DNA of 26,525 nt from Gemmatimonadota bacterium. Its GTDB lineage: Bacteria > 4572-55 > J002. A program made the position numbers and the translations under genes. Numbering within the stretch: position 1 is the first letter of the stretch; each line of letters starts with the position of its first letter. Location of the stretch: contig RFFQ01000007.1 in the NCBI GenBank assembly GCA_003697105.1, forward strand, positions 1 through 26,525, written 5' to 3'. The notes beneath the pieces were generated by a model that saw only the letters and a list, made by a program, of their open reading frames with translations, made no database searches and was not told the origin of the DNA. This document shows, piece by piece, positions 13,879 through 22,434 of the stretch.

Positions 13879-16800
13879 TGCGAAAAATTATAGCCTTTTT
13901 CATCCGGTTTCCCATCTGGACGAATGTCTTGATGTTCAGTTTGTTGGGGTTTGGGGTACTTTCCTTTGGACAGATGAAGTATGCTTTTTTTCCCGAAATG
14001 CCGCCGGATTTTATCTTTGTTCAAGTGCCGTTTCCCGGTGCCTCGCCCGAAGAAGTTGAAGAGGGTGTCGTACTCAAAATTGAGGAGAATCTGGAAGGAA
14101 TAGACGGTGTGGAGCGGGTGACGTCCGTCTCTCGCGAGAACATGGGGCAAGTTAGTGTGGAAGTTCGCAAAGGTGCGGATTTGGATAAGGTGCTGACTGA
14201 GGTTAAAAATGCCGTGGACCGGATTACCTCTTTCCCGCGCGATGCGGAACGCCCGACCATCTATGAACAACAAGGTCGCACGTTTGCCATCTCCTTTGTC
14301 CTTTTTGGGGATTCTGACCTGTATAACCTGAAAACCCTTGCTGAAGAACTACGAGATGACTTGCTGGCAACGGAAGAAATCTCCCAAGTAACCCTTCAAG
14401 GCGTGCCCGAACTGGAAATGTCCATTGAAGTCTCGGAAGCTGATTTACGGCGCTATGGCTTGACCTTCAATGAAATTCGGAATGCCGTCAGTGCCGAAAA
14501 TATCAATATTTCCGGTGGTAAATTTGAAACAAAAGACGAAGAAATTTTAATCCGGGCTTACGGGCGAGAATATTATGCCGCAGAGCTGGAAAAGCTGGTG
14601 GTGCGTGGGAATCCAGACGGTACTGCCATCCGGTTACGGGATGTCGCAACCGTAAAAGAGCAATGGGAGGACTCCCCCAACCGAACTTACTACAACGGGC
14701 GTAATGCTGTGATTGTGAGCGTCGATAAAACCCTCGATGAAGATATTTTAGCCATTGTCAAACGGGCGAAACAGGTGATGGCAGATTACGCCGCCAAACA
14801 TCCTCAAATTGGGGTTGAAGTCCTCCGCGACCAGACCATTTCGCTCCGGCAACGGATCGATTTGTTGACCCGAAATGGTATTTTAGGTCTGTTGTTGGTC
14901 GTTTTTATTGTGGGCTTTTTTATGAATTTACGCCTTTCGTTCTGGGTCTCGATGGGAATTCCCATTTCGTTTGCGGGGATGTTCCTAATTGCCGGCATGA
15001 TTCCGATCACGATCAACGTGATCTCACTTTTTGGGATGATTATTGTGATCGGGATTTTGGTGGATGATGCGATTGTCGTAGGTGAGAACATCTACGCCCA
15101 TTATGAAAATGGCTCCCCACCGCTGAAAGCCGCCGTGGATGGCACGGTTGAAATGCTCGCACCGGTAACTACCTCCGTTTTGACCACCGTAATTGCTTTT
15201 ACGCCATTTTTCTTTTTGGATGGTTTTTTGGGTAAATTTATTTGGCACATGGCAGTGGTGGTTATTGCTTGTCTGATCTTTTCGCTGGTGGAAGCCTTTT
15301 TTATTTTACCGGCACACCTTGCCCATTCTAAAGGGTTACATCCTCACGCGGAAGATAATCCGGTTCGGAAAGCCATTGATGGGTTTATCCACTTTATGAC
15401 GCACCGCATCTACAGCCCGCTGTTGCGGCTTGCTTTGCGCTACAAATGGGTGACCGTAATAGCTCCCGTATCGGGACTTCTGATCACCATTGGCTTAGTG
15501 CGGGGTGGTTTTATCGGCATGACCTATTTTCCGTACATTGATCGGGATAGCGTGCCCATCAACTTGACCCTGGTTTCTGGACGCCAAGAGAGCGATACAA
15601 AAGCCTTTTTAGATCGGATTGAACAGGCGGCATGGGAGGTCAACGCCGAACTCAAAGCCCAGCGTGCCGATGGCAAAGATGTGATCCTCTCGGTCCGGCA
15701 AGATGTTGGTTCCAATGACTTGGGAGACTCCGGCAGCCATGCCGGCAAGGTCACGCTGGAACTTCTCGATGGCGAAACCCGGGATATGAGTAGCCGGGAA
15801 ATCGCGCGGTTCGTCCAACAACGGGTGGGACTCATCCCGGAGGCTCAACAACTCACGTATGGGCGCACCGGCTTTTTTGGCAAACCGATCTCGATCAGCT
15901 TGTTAGGCAACGATATTGAACAACTGATGCGGGCAAAAGACCTCTTGGTGGCAGAGTTGGAAGCCTTCGAGACGCTGAAAGATGTCACCGATTCCAATCA
16001 GGAAGGGCGGCGGGAGATTAACATCCAACTGAAGCCTCGCGCCGAGTCATTGGGCTTGACCCTCAGTGATATTGCCGGACAAGTGCGGCAGGGCTTTTTC
16101 GGGCAGGAAATTCAACGAATCCAACGGGGCACGGATGAAATCCGAGTTTGGGTGCGGTACCGCCCGGAAGACCGGATGTCACTCAAGGATTTGGATCAGA
16201 TGCGTATCCGCACCCCCGATGACGCGGCGTACCCGTTCAGTGAACTGGCAACATACACCATTGACCGGGGCATTGTCACCATCAATCACCTCGATAAAAA
16301 ACGGGAAATCAAGGTCGAAGCGGATCAGGTGGATGTCAAGGATGACCTCCCCGAAATTATGAAAACGATTAAAACCGATGTGATTCCGCGGGTGCTGGCG
16401 CAGGTTAGTGGTGTAACAGTCTCTTTTGAAGGGCAATCGCGCAACCAACAAAAGACATCGCGCTCCATGCAACGAGCATTCCCGCTGGCACTGATCAGCA
16501 TGTTCATTTTGGTGATTTTGGTATTTCGGTCATATCTCCAAGCCGCGCTGATTTTCTCCCTGATTCCGGCCGGTATTATCGGAGCATTTTGGGGACACGG
16601 TATTCAGGGAATTCAGGTCAATATGCTGTCGTTGTACGGCATTATTGCGCTCTCCGGGATTATCATTAACGATAGTATTGTGTTTGTGGATCAGATCAAC
16701 CGGAATCTACGCAAAGGTATTCAGTTGTTTGATGCCGTCCACCGTGCCGGTATATCCCGGTTGCGCCCCATTATCCTCACTACGGCAACCACTGCGGCGG

Positions 16801-17147
16801 GATTAGCACCACTCATCCTAGAGAAATCCCGTCAAGCTCAATTTTTGATCCCGATGGCGGTGTCTGTAGCGTACGGGTTGGTGTTTGGTACGGTGATCCT
16901 GCTGTTCATCCTCCCTGCCGGATTTATGGTGTTGAACCGGTTCCGCATTATTGCTGCCTATCTGGTGGAGGGCTGGCGGCGATTGACTTGGAATGATTAC
17001 CAACCGAAACGAATTACCGCTGAAAACGTGGAGCCGCATGTTCGTGAATTGGCGGTACGGGACGATTTTTACTTGATTCCAGATCAACCCCCGGAAGAAC
17101 TGGAACTGAACGAAGAAGAGCGTCAACTCATGGAGGCAGGCTCATGA
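13878..17147 (+). CDS. RND-family efflux permease (AcrB-like)
   Basis: The proton-driven inner-membrane pump, 1089 residues, full length for the family. Twelve transmembrane helices in two homologous halves are visible: TM1 (WTNVLMFSLLGFGVLSFG), TM2-6 around 335-490, TM7 near 545, and TM8-12 around 870-1020. Two large periplasmic loops hold porter-type motifs (PFPGASPEEVEEGV). The proton-relay Asp pair of TM4 is present as D396-D397 (GILVDDAIVVGENIY). In TM10 the Lys of AcrB appears replaced by Asn (N931 in IIINDSIVFVD), as in an RND subgroup I recall with a V/I-N-D-S motif. It overlaps the MFP gene by 1 base and the receptor gene by 4 (ATGA). Substrate may be a drug, lipid or envelope precursor. 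Confidence 0.96.
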   Translation: MRKIIAFFIRFPIWTNVLMFSLLGFGVLSFGQMKYAFFPEMPPDFIFVQVPFPGASPEEVEEGVVLKIEENLEGIDGVERVTSVSRENMGQVSVEVRKGADLDKVLTEVKNAVDRITSFPRDAERPTIYEQQGRTFAISFVLFGDSDLYNLKTLAEELRDDLLATEEISQVTLQGVPELEMSIEVSEADLRRYGLTFNEIRNAVSAENINISGGKFETKDEEILIRAYGREYYAAELEKLVVRGNPDGTAIRLRDVATVKEQWEDSPNRTYYNGRNAVIVSVDKTLDEDILAIVKRAKQVMADYAAKHPQIGVEVLRDQTISLRQRIDLLTRNGILGLLLVVFIVGFFMNLRLSFWVSMGIPISFAGMFLIAGMIPITINVISLFGMIIVIGILVDDAIVVGENIYAHYENGSPPLKAAVDGTVEMLAPVTTSVLTTVIAFTPFFFLDGFLGKFIWHMAVVVIACLIFSLVEAFFILPAHLAHSKGLHPHAEDNPVRKAIDGFIHFMTHRIYSPLLRLALRYKWVTVIAPVSGLLITIGLVRGGFIGMTYFPYIDRDSVPINLTLVSGRQESDTKAFLDRIEQAAWEVNAELKAQRADGKDVILSVRQDVGSNDLGDSGSHAGKVTLELLDGETRDMSSREIARFVQQRVGLIPEAQQLTYGRTGFFGKPISISLLGNDIEQLMRAKDLLVAELEAFETLKDVTDSNQEGRREINIQLKPRAESLGLTLSDIAGQVRQGFFGQEIQRIQRGTDEIRVWVRYRPEDRMSLKDLDQMRIRTPDDAAYPFSELATYTIDRGIVTINHLDKKREIKVEADQVDVKDDLPEIMKTIKTDVIPRVLAQVSGVTVSFEGQSRNQQKTSRSMQRAFPLALISMFILVILVFRSYLQAALIFSLIPAGIIGAFWGHGIQGIQVNMLSLYGIIALSGIIINDSIVFVDQINRNLRKGIQLFDAVHRAGISRLRPIILTTATTAAGLAPLILEKSRQAQFLIPMAVSVAYGLVFGTVILLFILPAGFMVLNRFRIIAAYLVEGWRRLTWNDYQPKRITAENVEPHVRELAVRDDFYLIPDQPPEELELNEEERQLMEAGS

Positions 17148-19447
17148 ACATCATTCAGAGGTTAATCTATAGTTATAGCTGTTTTGTGCTGATTTTTGGA
17201 TTTGGCTTTGCAGGTGTGGCTTTAGCCCAACCGCGCACCGGAGCGATTTACGGGACGGTGACGAACTTCCACACCGGGGAACCGCTCCCAGGTGCAAATG
17301 TGACACTTGTGGGTATGAATTTAGGTACTATTAGCGATGAACAGGGAAACTTTACGCTCGATAATATTCCGGTAGGAACGGTGAGCGTACAGGCATCATT
17401 CATCGGGTTTACCCCGCAGATTAAAGCGGATATTGTGATTTCGCCGGTGCGGGCAAAACAGGTCGATTTTCAGTTGCAGGAACAGCCCATTGCCTTGGAC
17501 GAAATAGAAGTACACCCCGATTATTTTTTCAAGTTACCGGATGCTCCGCTCAGTACCCGCAGCCAATCCAATGAGGAAATTCGGCGCCTACCGGGCGGGT
17601 TTGAGGATGTGATCCGGGCGGTATCGATTCTACCGGGCGTGGCGCAAGTACAAGCCGGGCGAAATGATCTGATCATTCGGGGGGGTGCTCCCTCGGAAAA
17701 TCTCTATCTTGTGGAAGGGATCGAAGTCCGCAATATCAATCACTTCGGTACGCCGGGGGCAAGCGGGGGTCCCCTCAGCTATATCAATTTGGATTTTGTT
17801 CAAGAGACCACCTTTTCCACGGGGGGTTTTGGGGTGCAATACGGTGACCGGCTCTCCTCGGTGCTTTCGCTTGATCTCCGCGAAGGGCGTCGAGACCGGT
17901 TGGGTGGCAAAGCGACGATCTCTGCTACGCAATTTGGGCTAAATCTGGAAGCACCCTTGAGTGAAAAGAGTACCTATCTGTTCTCAGCACGGCGAAGCTA
18001 TCTGGATTTTATTTTCAAAGCAAACGGCTTTAGTTTTGTGCCGGAATATTGGGATTTTTTGGGTAAAATCGATTATGACCTCAATCCGCAGAGCAAAATC
18101 ACCGCATTGGGGATTCTGGCGTTGGATGATGTGAAATATTTTAATGATGATGCCGATGACCGCTTTGAAAATTCGCGAGTGATGGGAAGTGACCAAACCC
18201 AACTGGTGAGTGGTATCAACTGGCGGCATGTGTTCCGCCGGGGATTTTCCAATTTGACGCTAAGCCAGACCTACGTGAAGTATGATGTAGTCCAGCGGGA
18301 CTCCTTGCTAAATGATGTGTTCCGCAACAATGCCCTCGAACATGAAATCGCCTTGAGCGGAAATTACACGGTTGAATTATCGCGCCAACTTGAGATGGCC
18401 GTAGGAGCGCAGGGTAAGATGGTCCGGGTGGAAAATGACATCAAAATTCCGGGATACGAAACCTATTTTGGTGAATTTTTCAGTGTGGATGGGGTATTCG
18501 ATACAACGGCATTTAAGGGGGCCGTTTATGCTCAGCTTACGCCGCGAATCGGTAAATTACGGGCAACTGCCGGTATCCGGGTAGATTATCTTGACCTACT
18601 GGAGGTGCACCCACTTGCGATTTCACCCCGTTTTTCTGCTACTTACGCCTTGACGCCCGTGACCAATCTTAATTTTAGTGTGGGGCAATACCGGCAGGCT
18701 CCGGCGTATGTCTGGTTGATGATGAATCCGGCAAACCGGAACTTAAAACCGGCTGGGACAAACCAATTTATTCTGGGATTTGATCATCTATTGCGGGCAG
18801 ATACAAAAATCAGCCTTGAAGGTTACTACAAGCATTATTTGGATTATGCCACCAGTGTAGATCGACCGTATTTGGTGATGGTCAATACCGGCGCCGGGTT
18901 TGGGGGTAGTGATGATGGCTTTGCCGCCTTTGGGTTCGATGATCTGGTGAGTGAGGGCACGGGGCAGGCATACGGGGTTGAAGTGTTCTTGCAAAAGAAG
19001 CTCTCGGAAATTCCGTGTTACGGCATTTTAAGCCTGACGTACAATCGTGCCGATTTTACTGCCTTGGATGGTGTCGAACGCCCCAGCAGTTTCGATCAAC
19101 GGTGGATTTTCAATGTGGGCGGGGGTTACGTGTTTAACGAAAAATGGGAATTTGCATTGAAATTCCGGTTAGCTACCGGACGTCCTTATACCCCCTTTGA
19201 CGTGGATGGCACCCAATCGGTGGAGCATTACAATTCTGAACGGTTGGATACATACCACAGCCTAGATTTACGGCTAGACCGGCGCTGGCTATTTGACCGT
19301 TCTGTTCTGATTACCTACCTTGATATCCAAAATGTATATAACCACCCAGAAGACAACCCGCCCCGTTGGAATGCCCGCGAACAACGGGTAGAAGTGGATG
19401 AATCTATCGGTGTTCTCCCCTCGGTGGGTATTAGCTGGGGATTTTAG
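17144..19447 (+). CDS. TonB-dependent outer-membrane receptor in the efflux operon
   Basis: A 767-residue outer-membrane protein. Signal peptide 1-28 ends ALA|Q. Residues 31-115 form a carboxypeptidase-regulatory-like beta-sandwich (GAIYGTVTNFHTGEPLPGAN, then TISDEQGNFTLDNIPVG), common on receptors of the Bacteroidota group. A TonB-box-like segment (ALDEIEV) follows. The plug is about 140-255 (VSILPGVAQVQAGRNDLIIRGGAPSE in part). A 22-strand-type barrel runs to a terminal aromatic, GISWGF. No SusD gene accompanies it, so it is not a SusCD pair. Its start overlaps the RND stop by 4 bases, and the TolC gene follows after 30, so it belongs to the pump operon. It may recover or exchange a ligand linked to the pump. 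Confidence 0.92.
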   Translation: MNIIQRLIYSYSCFVLIFGFGFAGVALAQPRTGAIYGTVTNFHTGEPLPGANVTLVGMNLGTISDEQGNFTLDNIPVGTVSVQASFIGFTPQIKADIVISPVRAKQVDFQLQEQPIALDEIEVHPDYFFKLPDAPLSTRSQSNEEIRRLPGGFEDVIRAVSILPGVAQVQAGRNDLIIRGGAPSENLYLVEGIEVRNINHFGTPGASGGPLSYINLDFVQETTFSTGGFGVQYGDRLSSVLSLDLREGRRDRLGGKATISATQFGLNLEAPLSEKSTYLFSARRSYLDFIFKANGFSFVPEYWDFLGKIDYDLNPQSKITALGILALDDVKYFNDDADDRFENSRVMGSDQTQLVSGINWRHVFRRGFSNLTLSQTYVKYDVVQRDSLLNDVFRNNALEHEIALSGNYTVELSRQLEMAVGAQGKMVRVENDIKIPGYETYFGEFFSVDGVFDTTAFKGAVYAQLTPRIGKLRATAGIRVDYLDLLEVHPLAISPRFSATYALTPVTNLNFSVGQYRQAPAYVWLMMNPANRNLKPAGTNQFILGFDHLLRADTKISLEGYYKHYLDYATSVDRPYLVMVNTGAGFGGSDDGFAAFGFDDLVSEGTGQAYGVEVFLQKKLSEIPCYGILSLTYNRADFTALDGVERPSSFDQRWIFNVGGGYVFNEKWEFALKFRLATGRPYTPFDVDGTQSVEHYNSERLDTYHSLDLRLDRRWLFDRSVLITYLDIQNVYNHPEDNPPRWNAREQRVEVDESIGVLPSVGISWGF

Positions 19448-19477
19448 TATTATTTGCAACTATTGGAGAGGGTTTTA

Positions 19478-20782
19478 ATGAAAAAATGGGGTTTTATCGT
19501 CACTTTAGTGCTATTCACATCAATAAGTTATGCCCAGACCCAAATGAAGGTGGAAGACGCTATCCGCATTGGTTTGGAACACAATTACGAGATTCAGATT
19601 GCCCGTAACACGGCTGCTATCAGCGATTATAATACCGGTAAAGGTACTGCCGGATTTTTACCCTCCGTGGAATTCTCCGCTAATTACACCGTAACCCAAT
19701 CCGGTGAGGAGGGGAATTCCTCCCAAAGTTTAGATGAATCCACCACCCGGCGACTCAGTGCGCGGGTGAACCTCAATTGGACGGTATTTGATGGTTTTCG
19801 GATGTTTATCAACCGGGATCGCTATCGATCTTTAGCACAACAAAGTGAATATCAATTACGCGCTACCATTGAGAATATGGTTGTAGCGATCTCTCGCGCC
19901 TATTTTGATCTGGTACAGCAGAGCCAACTACTGGAAGTTGCCCAAAGTTCGCTGGCAATTTCGCAGGAGCGGCTGGATAAGATCACCCTACGCAATGCGT
20001 TAGGGGGGGCATCCACGAGTGAGGTATTGCAGGCACAAGTGGCACTAAATGCGGATCAAACGGCGGTTTGGAATCAGGAACTCCAAGTGGAAATTGCCCG
20101 TAAAAACCTAAATGTGCTGCTGGGACGGCATCCACAAACACCCGTTATGGTTGAGAATGAAATTGAGGTGCCGGTACTCAATTTGACACTTGCACAACTG
20201 CTGGAACGGGCGACAGCACGCAATAGTTCCTTGCAAATTGCCCGGCAAGGGTTGCAGGTGGCGCGGCACGATGCCGGTTTGGCTGCATCCACCTTCTACC
20301 CGCGACTGTCGTTCAGCGGCGGTTATACCTATACGGATTTTTCACTTGTGAGTGATGAACTACCGGTGGATACGGAAACCACCACCAATGACCTCAGTGT
20401 GGGGCTGGTATTGTCCTACACCATTTTTAATGGTTTTCAACACAAAATCGATTGGCAAAATGCGAAAATACAAGCCCGTAATGCCGAAATGAATCTGATG
20501 GATGTGGAAAATCAACTGCAAAACTTGGTGGAGCAGACCTATGATGCTTATCAAACACGGATTGATATTGTCTCGTTAGAAACAGAAAATGTAGCGGTTG
20601 CCCGCCGAAATTTGCAGTTGGTGCAAGACCGGTATGAACTGGGGACGGTTTCCGCACTGGATTTTCGGGATGCCCAAGTCAGTTTGAGCCGGGCACAAAC
20701 AGCATTGATTGGTGCCCGTTATCAAGCGCGAATGACCTATCTGGAGTTGGAGCAACTCACCGGCAACATCACCTTTGACTAG
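19478..20782 (+). CDS. TolC-family outer-membrane efflux protein
   Basis: The outer-membrane channel of the tripartite pump, 434 residues. Signal peptide MKKWGFIVTLVLFTSISYA|Q is followed by two structural repeats of the OEP family: ALEHNYEIQIARN-like first half (seen here as IRIGLEHNYEIQIARNTAA) with the NLNWTVFDGFRMF barrel motif, and a second half with LVLSYTIFNGFQHK. Long helical regions such as LLEVAQSSLAISQERLDKIT and VARRNLQLVQDRYELGTVS have the heptad-like pattern of the periplasmic alpha-barrel. I chose the ATG at 19478 over a TTG 8 codons upstream because GGAGAGGG precedes it and the signal peptide begins there. It completes the MFP-RND-OMF set. The stop codon overlaps the next gene's AGGAGG. 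Confidence 0.95.
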   Translation: MKKWGFIVTLVLFTSISYAQTQMKVEDAIRIGLEHNYEIQIARNTAAISDYNTGKGTAGFLPSVEFSANYTVTQSGEEGNSSQSLDESTTRRLSARVNLNWTVFDGFRMFINRDRYRSLAQQSEYQLRATIENMVVAISRAYFDLVQQSQLLEVAQSSLAISQERLDKITLRNALGGASTSEVLQAQVALNADQTAVWNQELQVEIARKNLNVLLGRHPQTPVMVENEIEVPVLNLTLAQLLERATARNSSLQIARQGLQVARHDAGLAASTFYPRLSFSGGYTYTDFSLVSDELPVDTETTTNDLSVGLVLSYTIFNGFQHKIDWQNAKIQARNAEMNLMDVENQLQNLVEQTYDAYQTRIDIVSLETENVAVARRNLQLVQDRYELGTVSALDFRDAQVSLSRAQTALIGARYQARMTYLELEQLTGNITFD

Positions 20783-20803
20783 GAGGGGGGACAAGTCGTA
20801 TCT

Positions 20804-21469
20804 ATGTTAGCCGTCTTACAATCTCTGGAAGCTCGTTGGCTAGAGTTTGGGCTTTTGGCGTTTACCTCGCTGTTTACCATGATTAATCCGCTAGGGATCA
20901 TTCCGGTTTATACGACTCTGACCACCAATCTATCGGGTAAACAGGCGCACCGGGTGGCACTGAAAGCAGTACTTACCGCCCTGATCATTCTGGTACTGTT
21001 TGCGTTGACGGGTAAATTTATTTTTGATTTTTTCTCGATTTCGGTCAATAGCTTAAAGATTGTGGGTGGGGTGATTTTTTTTATGACCGGTTATGATATG
21101 CTTCAAGCACGTCTGAGCCGCACCAAAGATGATGGAGAAAGTCACGCCGATTATGCCAGTGATATTGCCATCACCCCTTTGGCGATCCCAATTACCTGTG
21201 GTCCGGGAGCCATTACGATGGTGATCATCTTGATGAAAGAGAGTGTACAGATCGAACAAAAAATCCTCCTTTTTTCGGCGATTTTCGCGGTTCTACTGGT
21301 GACCTATCTGCTTTTACTGAGTGCACGGAGAGTCATACAATTTTTGGGTGAGAGCGGCAACAAAGTGATGTTGCGGATCATGGGCTTAATCGTCATGGTG
21401 ATTTCTGTGGAATTCTTTTTTGCCGGTTTAAAACCCATTCTCCGGGATATTCTGATGATTCATCCCTAA
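20804..21469 (+). CDS. MarC-family inner-membrane protein
   Basis: A 221-residue polytopic membrane protein of the MarC/YchE/YhgN family, with about six transmembrane helices. Family signatures are FTMINPLGIIPVY near the N-terminus, KIVGGVIFFMTGYDMLQA in the third helix, and ITPLAIPITCGPGAITMVI in the middle. The family's function is unsettled: MarC was named for its place near the mar locus, but drug resistance was not confirmed for E. coli MarC. The gene follows the TolC-like gene after 21 bases. A strong purine run AGGAGGGGGG (20781-20790) is 13 bases before the ATG, longer than ideal; no closer start is available. Its position at the end of the pump operon is a further link to efflux. Confidence 0.92.
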   Translation: MLAVLQSLEARWLEFGLLAFTSLFTMINPLGIIPVYTTLTTNLSGKQAHRVALKAVLTALIILVLFALTGKFIFDFFSISVNSLKIVGGVIFFMTGYDMLQARLSRTKDDGESHADYASDIAITPLAIPITCGPGAITMVIILMKESVQIEQKILLFSAIFAVLLVTYLLLLSARRVIQFLGESGNKVMLRIMGLIVMVISVEFFFAGLKPILRDILMIHP

Positions 21470-21606
21470 ACCGTGATCAGAAATCGCTTATATTAAGGGC
21501 AAAAGATCAGAATAGCGCGAAAAGACTTTTTTTCATACCGGCGTGAAACACTTTTATAGCAAACGTTTCATAGGTATTCTTCAGGGCTGCGGAAATCGGC
21601 ATGTGG

Positions 21607-21635
21607 TTGACATTTTTTGGAAAATATGTTATATT
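21607..21635 (+). promoter_or_regulatory. Near-consensus sigma70 promoter
   Basis: TTGACA (21607-21612), a 17-base spacer and TATATT (21630-21635) form the best promoter in the window. It points toward the Trm112-like, four-helix-bundle and PorU-like genes, with an expected start near 21642 and a leader of about 165 bases. Confidence 0.7.
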
Positions 21636-21694
21636 CGCAATGTGTTTGCCAGATTTGCGGATATTTGAAAGATTGATCTGGTTAGCGAGCATCG

Positions 21695-21710
21695 AACTGT
21701 TTTAACAGTT
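21695..21710 (+). repeat. Perfect palindrome in the leader
   Basis: AACTGTTTTAACAGTT has 7-base perfect arms with a 2-base centre. It lies about 55 bases after the predicted transcription start. Its half-site AACTG/CAGTT recalls the repeats at 11489-11510 and, in part, 12099-12109. It may be an operator; a 2-base loop is too tight for a full RNA hairpin without opening the inner pairs. Confidence 0.45.
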
Positions 21711-21805
21711 TAAGTCGTTGATTTTGAAGGGTTTACAATGTTTTAGTGCCGGTATTGATTCCTCAAACGATTTAATTCATCATTTTCACTACGGTATGCC
21801 ATCAG

Positions 21806-21985
21806 ATGCTCTCGGAAAGTTTACTCGAAAAATGCGCTTGTCCCAAATGTCATGAGTCTTTGCGCTATGATGTCGATCCGGCGGATGAGACGAGCGGCAC
21901 GTTGACGTGCCCGGATTGTCGTTTGAAATATACAGTTGTCGATGATATTCCAAACCTGTTGGTAGAAGAGGCGGAATCGTTTTGA
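21806..21985 (+). CDS. Trm112-like small zinc protein
   Basis: A 59-residue protein read from ATG 21806 to TGA 21983-21985. It shows the Trm112p/YcaR pattern: LLEKCACPKCHESL at the start, LTCPDCRLKYTVVDDIPNLL at the end. Candidate zinc ligands are C12, C15, C35 and C38 (CPKC and CPDC). Trm112 proteins activate methyltransferases in eukaryotes and archaea; bacterial members such as YcaR are of unknown role and often lie near envelope-biosynthesis genes. No clear ribosome site precedes this ATG, so a non-AUG start a few codons upstream cannot be excluded. The next gene starts 22 bases downstream, and the strong promoter at 21607 probably serves both. Confidence 0.8.
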   Translation: MLSESLLEKCACPKCHESLRYDVDPADETSGTLTCPDCRLKYTVVDDIPNLLVEEAESF

Positions 21986-22007
21986 GGGCACGGAAAGGAG
22001 TTTGATC

Positions 22008-22370
22008 GTGTTTGAATTTGAACAAGAACCCGTCTGGTATCAGGCGTTAGAACTGGCAGATCATTTGACCTTGTTGGCAAATTCAGTCTCCAAACAAGAC
22101 CAAGCGGCGCTCGGGGAGCCTATCCGGCGGTTTGGCATTGCTTTGGCTACAGATATTGCCGCAGCCTGTGGGGTAAGCGACCCCCCGCGCGAGAGCAAGT
22201 ATTATTACCAGATTGCCGAGGCGAATGTTTATAAGCTGGCAACGTTGATCAAAATTATGCTTCGCCGTGAATATCTGACGCTGGAACAATATCACAATGT
22301 AAGCCAGCAATTGGAGGATATTGCCGCCGCGCTGGTGCGGTTGTATGACCGCAATCGCCTTGAAAATTAG
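22008..22370 (+). CDS. Four-helix-bundle (S23/IVP-like) protein
   Basis: A 120-residue all-alpha protein with the layout of the four-helix-bundle family once called 23S rRNA-intervening-sequence proteins: EPVWYQALELADHLTLLANS (helix 1), EPIRRFGIALATDIAAACG (helix 2), KYYYQIAEANVYKLATLIKI (helix 3) and LTLEQYHNVSQQLEDIAAAL (helix 4). The match is by pattern, and it is divergent. Function is unknown; many copies are chromosomal and not in rRNA, as here. I chose GTG 22008 over TTG 22002 because AAAGGAG (21994-22000) has proper spacing only for the GTG. It lies between the Trm112-like gene and the PorU-like gene, probably in one transcript with both. Confidence 0.78.
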   Translation: MFEFEQEPVWYQALELADHLTLLANSVSKQDQAALGEPIRRFGIALATDIAAACGVSDPPRESKYYYQIAEANVYKLATLIKIMLRREYLTLEQYHNVSQQLEDIAAALVRLYDRNRLEN

Positions 22371-22434
22371 CTTCTCCTGCAGGTGTTGGAATTCATTTAT
22401 GTCTTCTAAACACACAAAGGGTGGAGCTTGATTA

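Larger units (their letters stand above)
21470..21805. other. Regulatory intergenic region before the Trm112-like gene
   Basis: This 336-base stretch has no gene I can support. A minus-strand frame at 21507-21692 overlaps the promoter and has no recognisable features. It contains a near-consensus sigma70 promoter (21607-21635) and a perfect palindrome (21695-21710) in what would be a leader of about 165 bases. Confidence 0.6.

Noticed and set aside
17144-19447. SusC-type glycan importer
   Set aside because: No SusD partner or glycan-degrading genes adjoin it; the coupling is with RND and TolC genes instead.
21507-21692. Minus-strand 61-codon frame
   Set aside because: Overlaps the strong plus-strand promoter, has no ribosome site and no motif.
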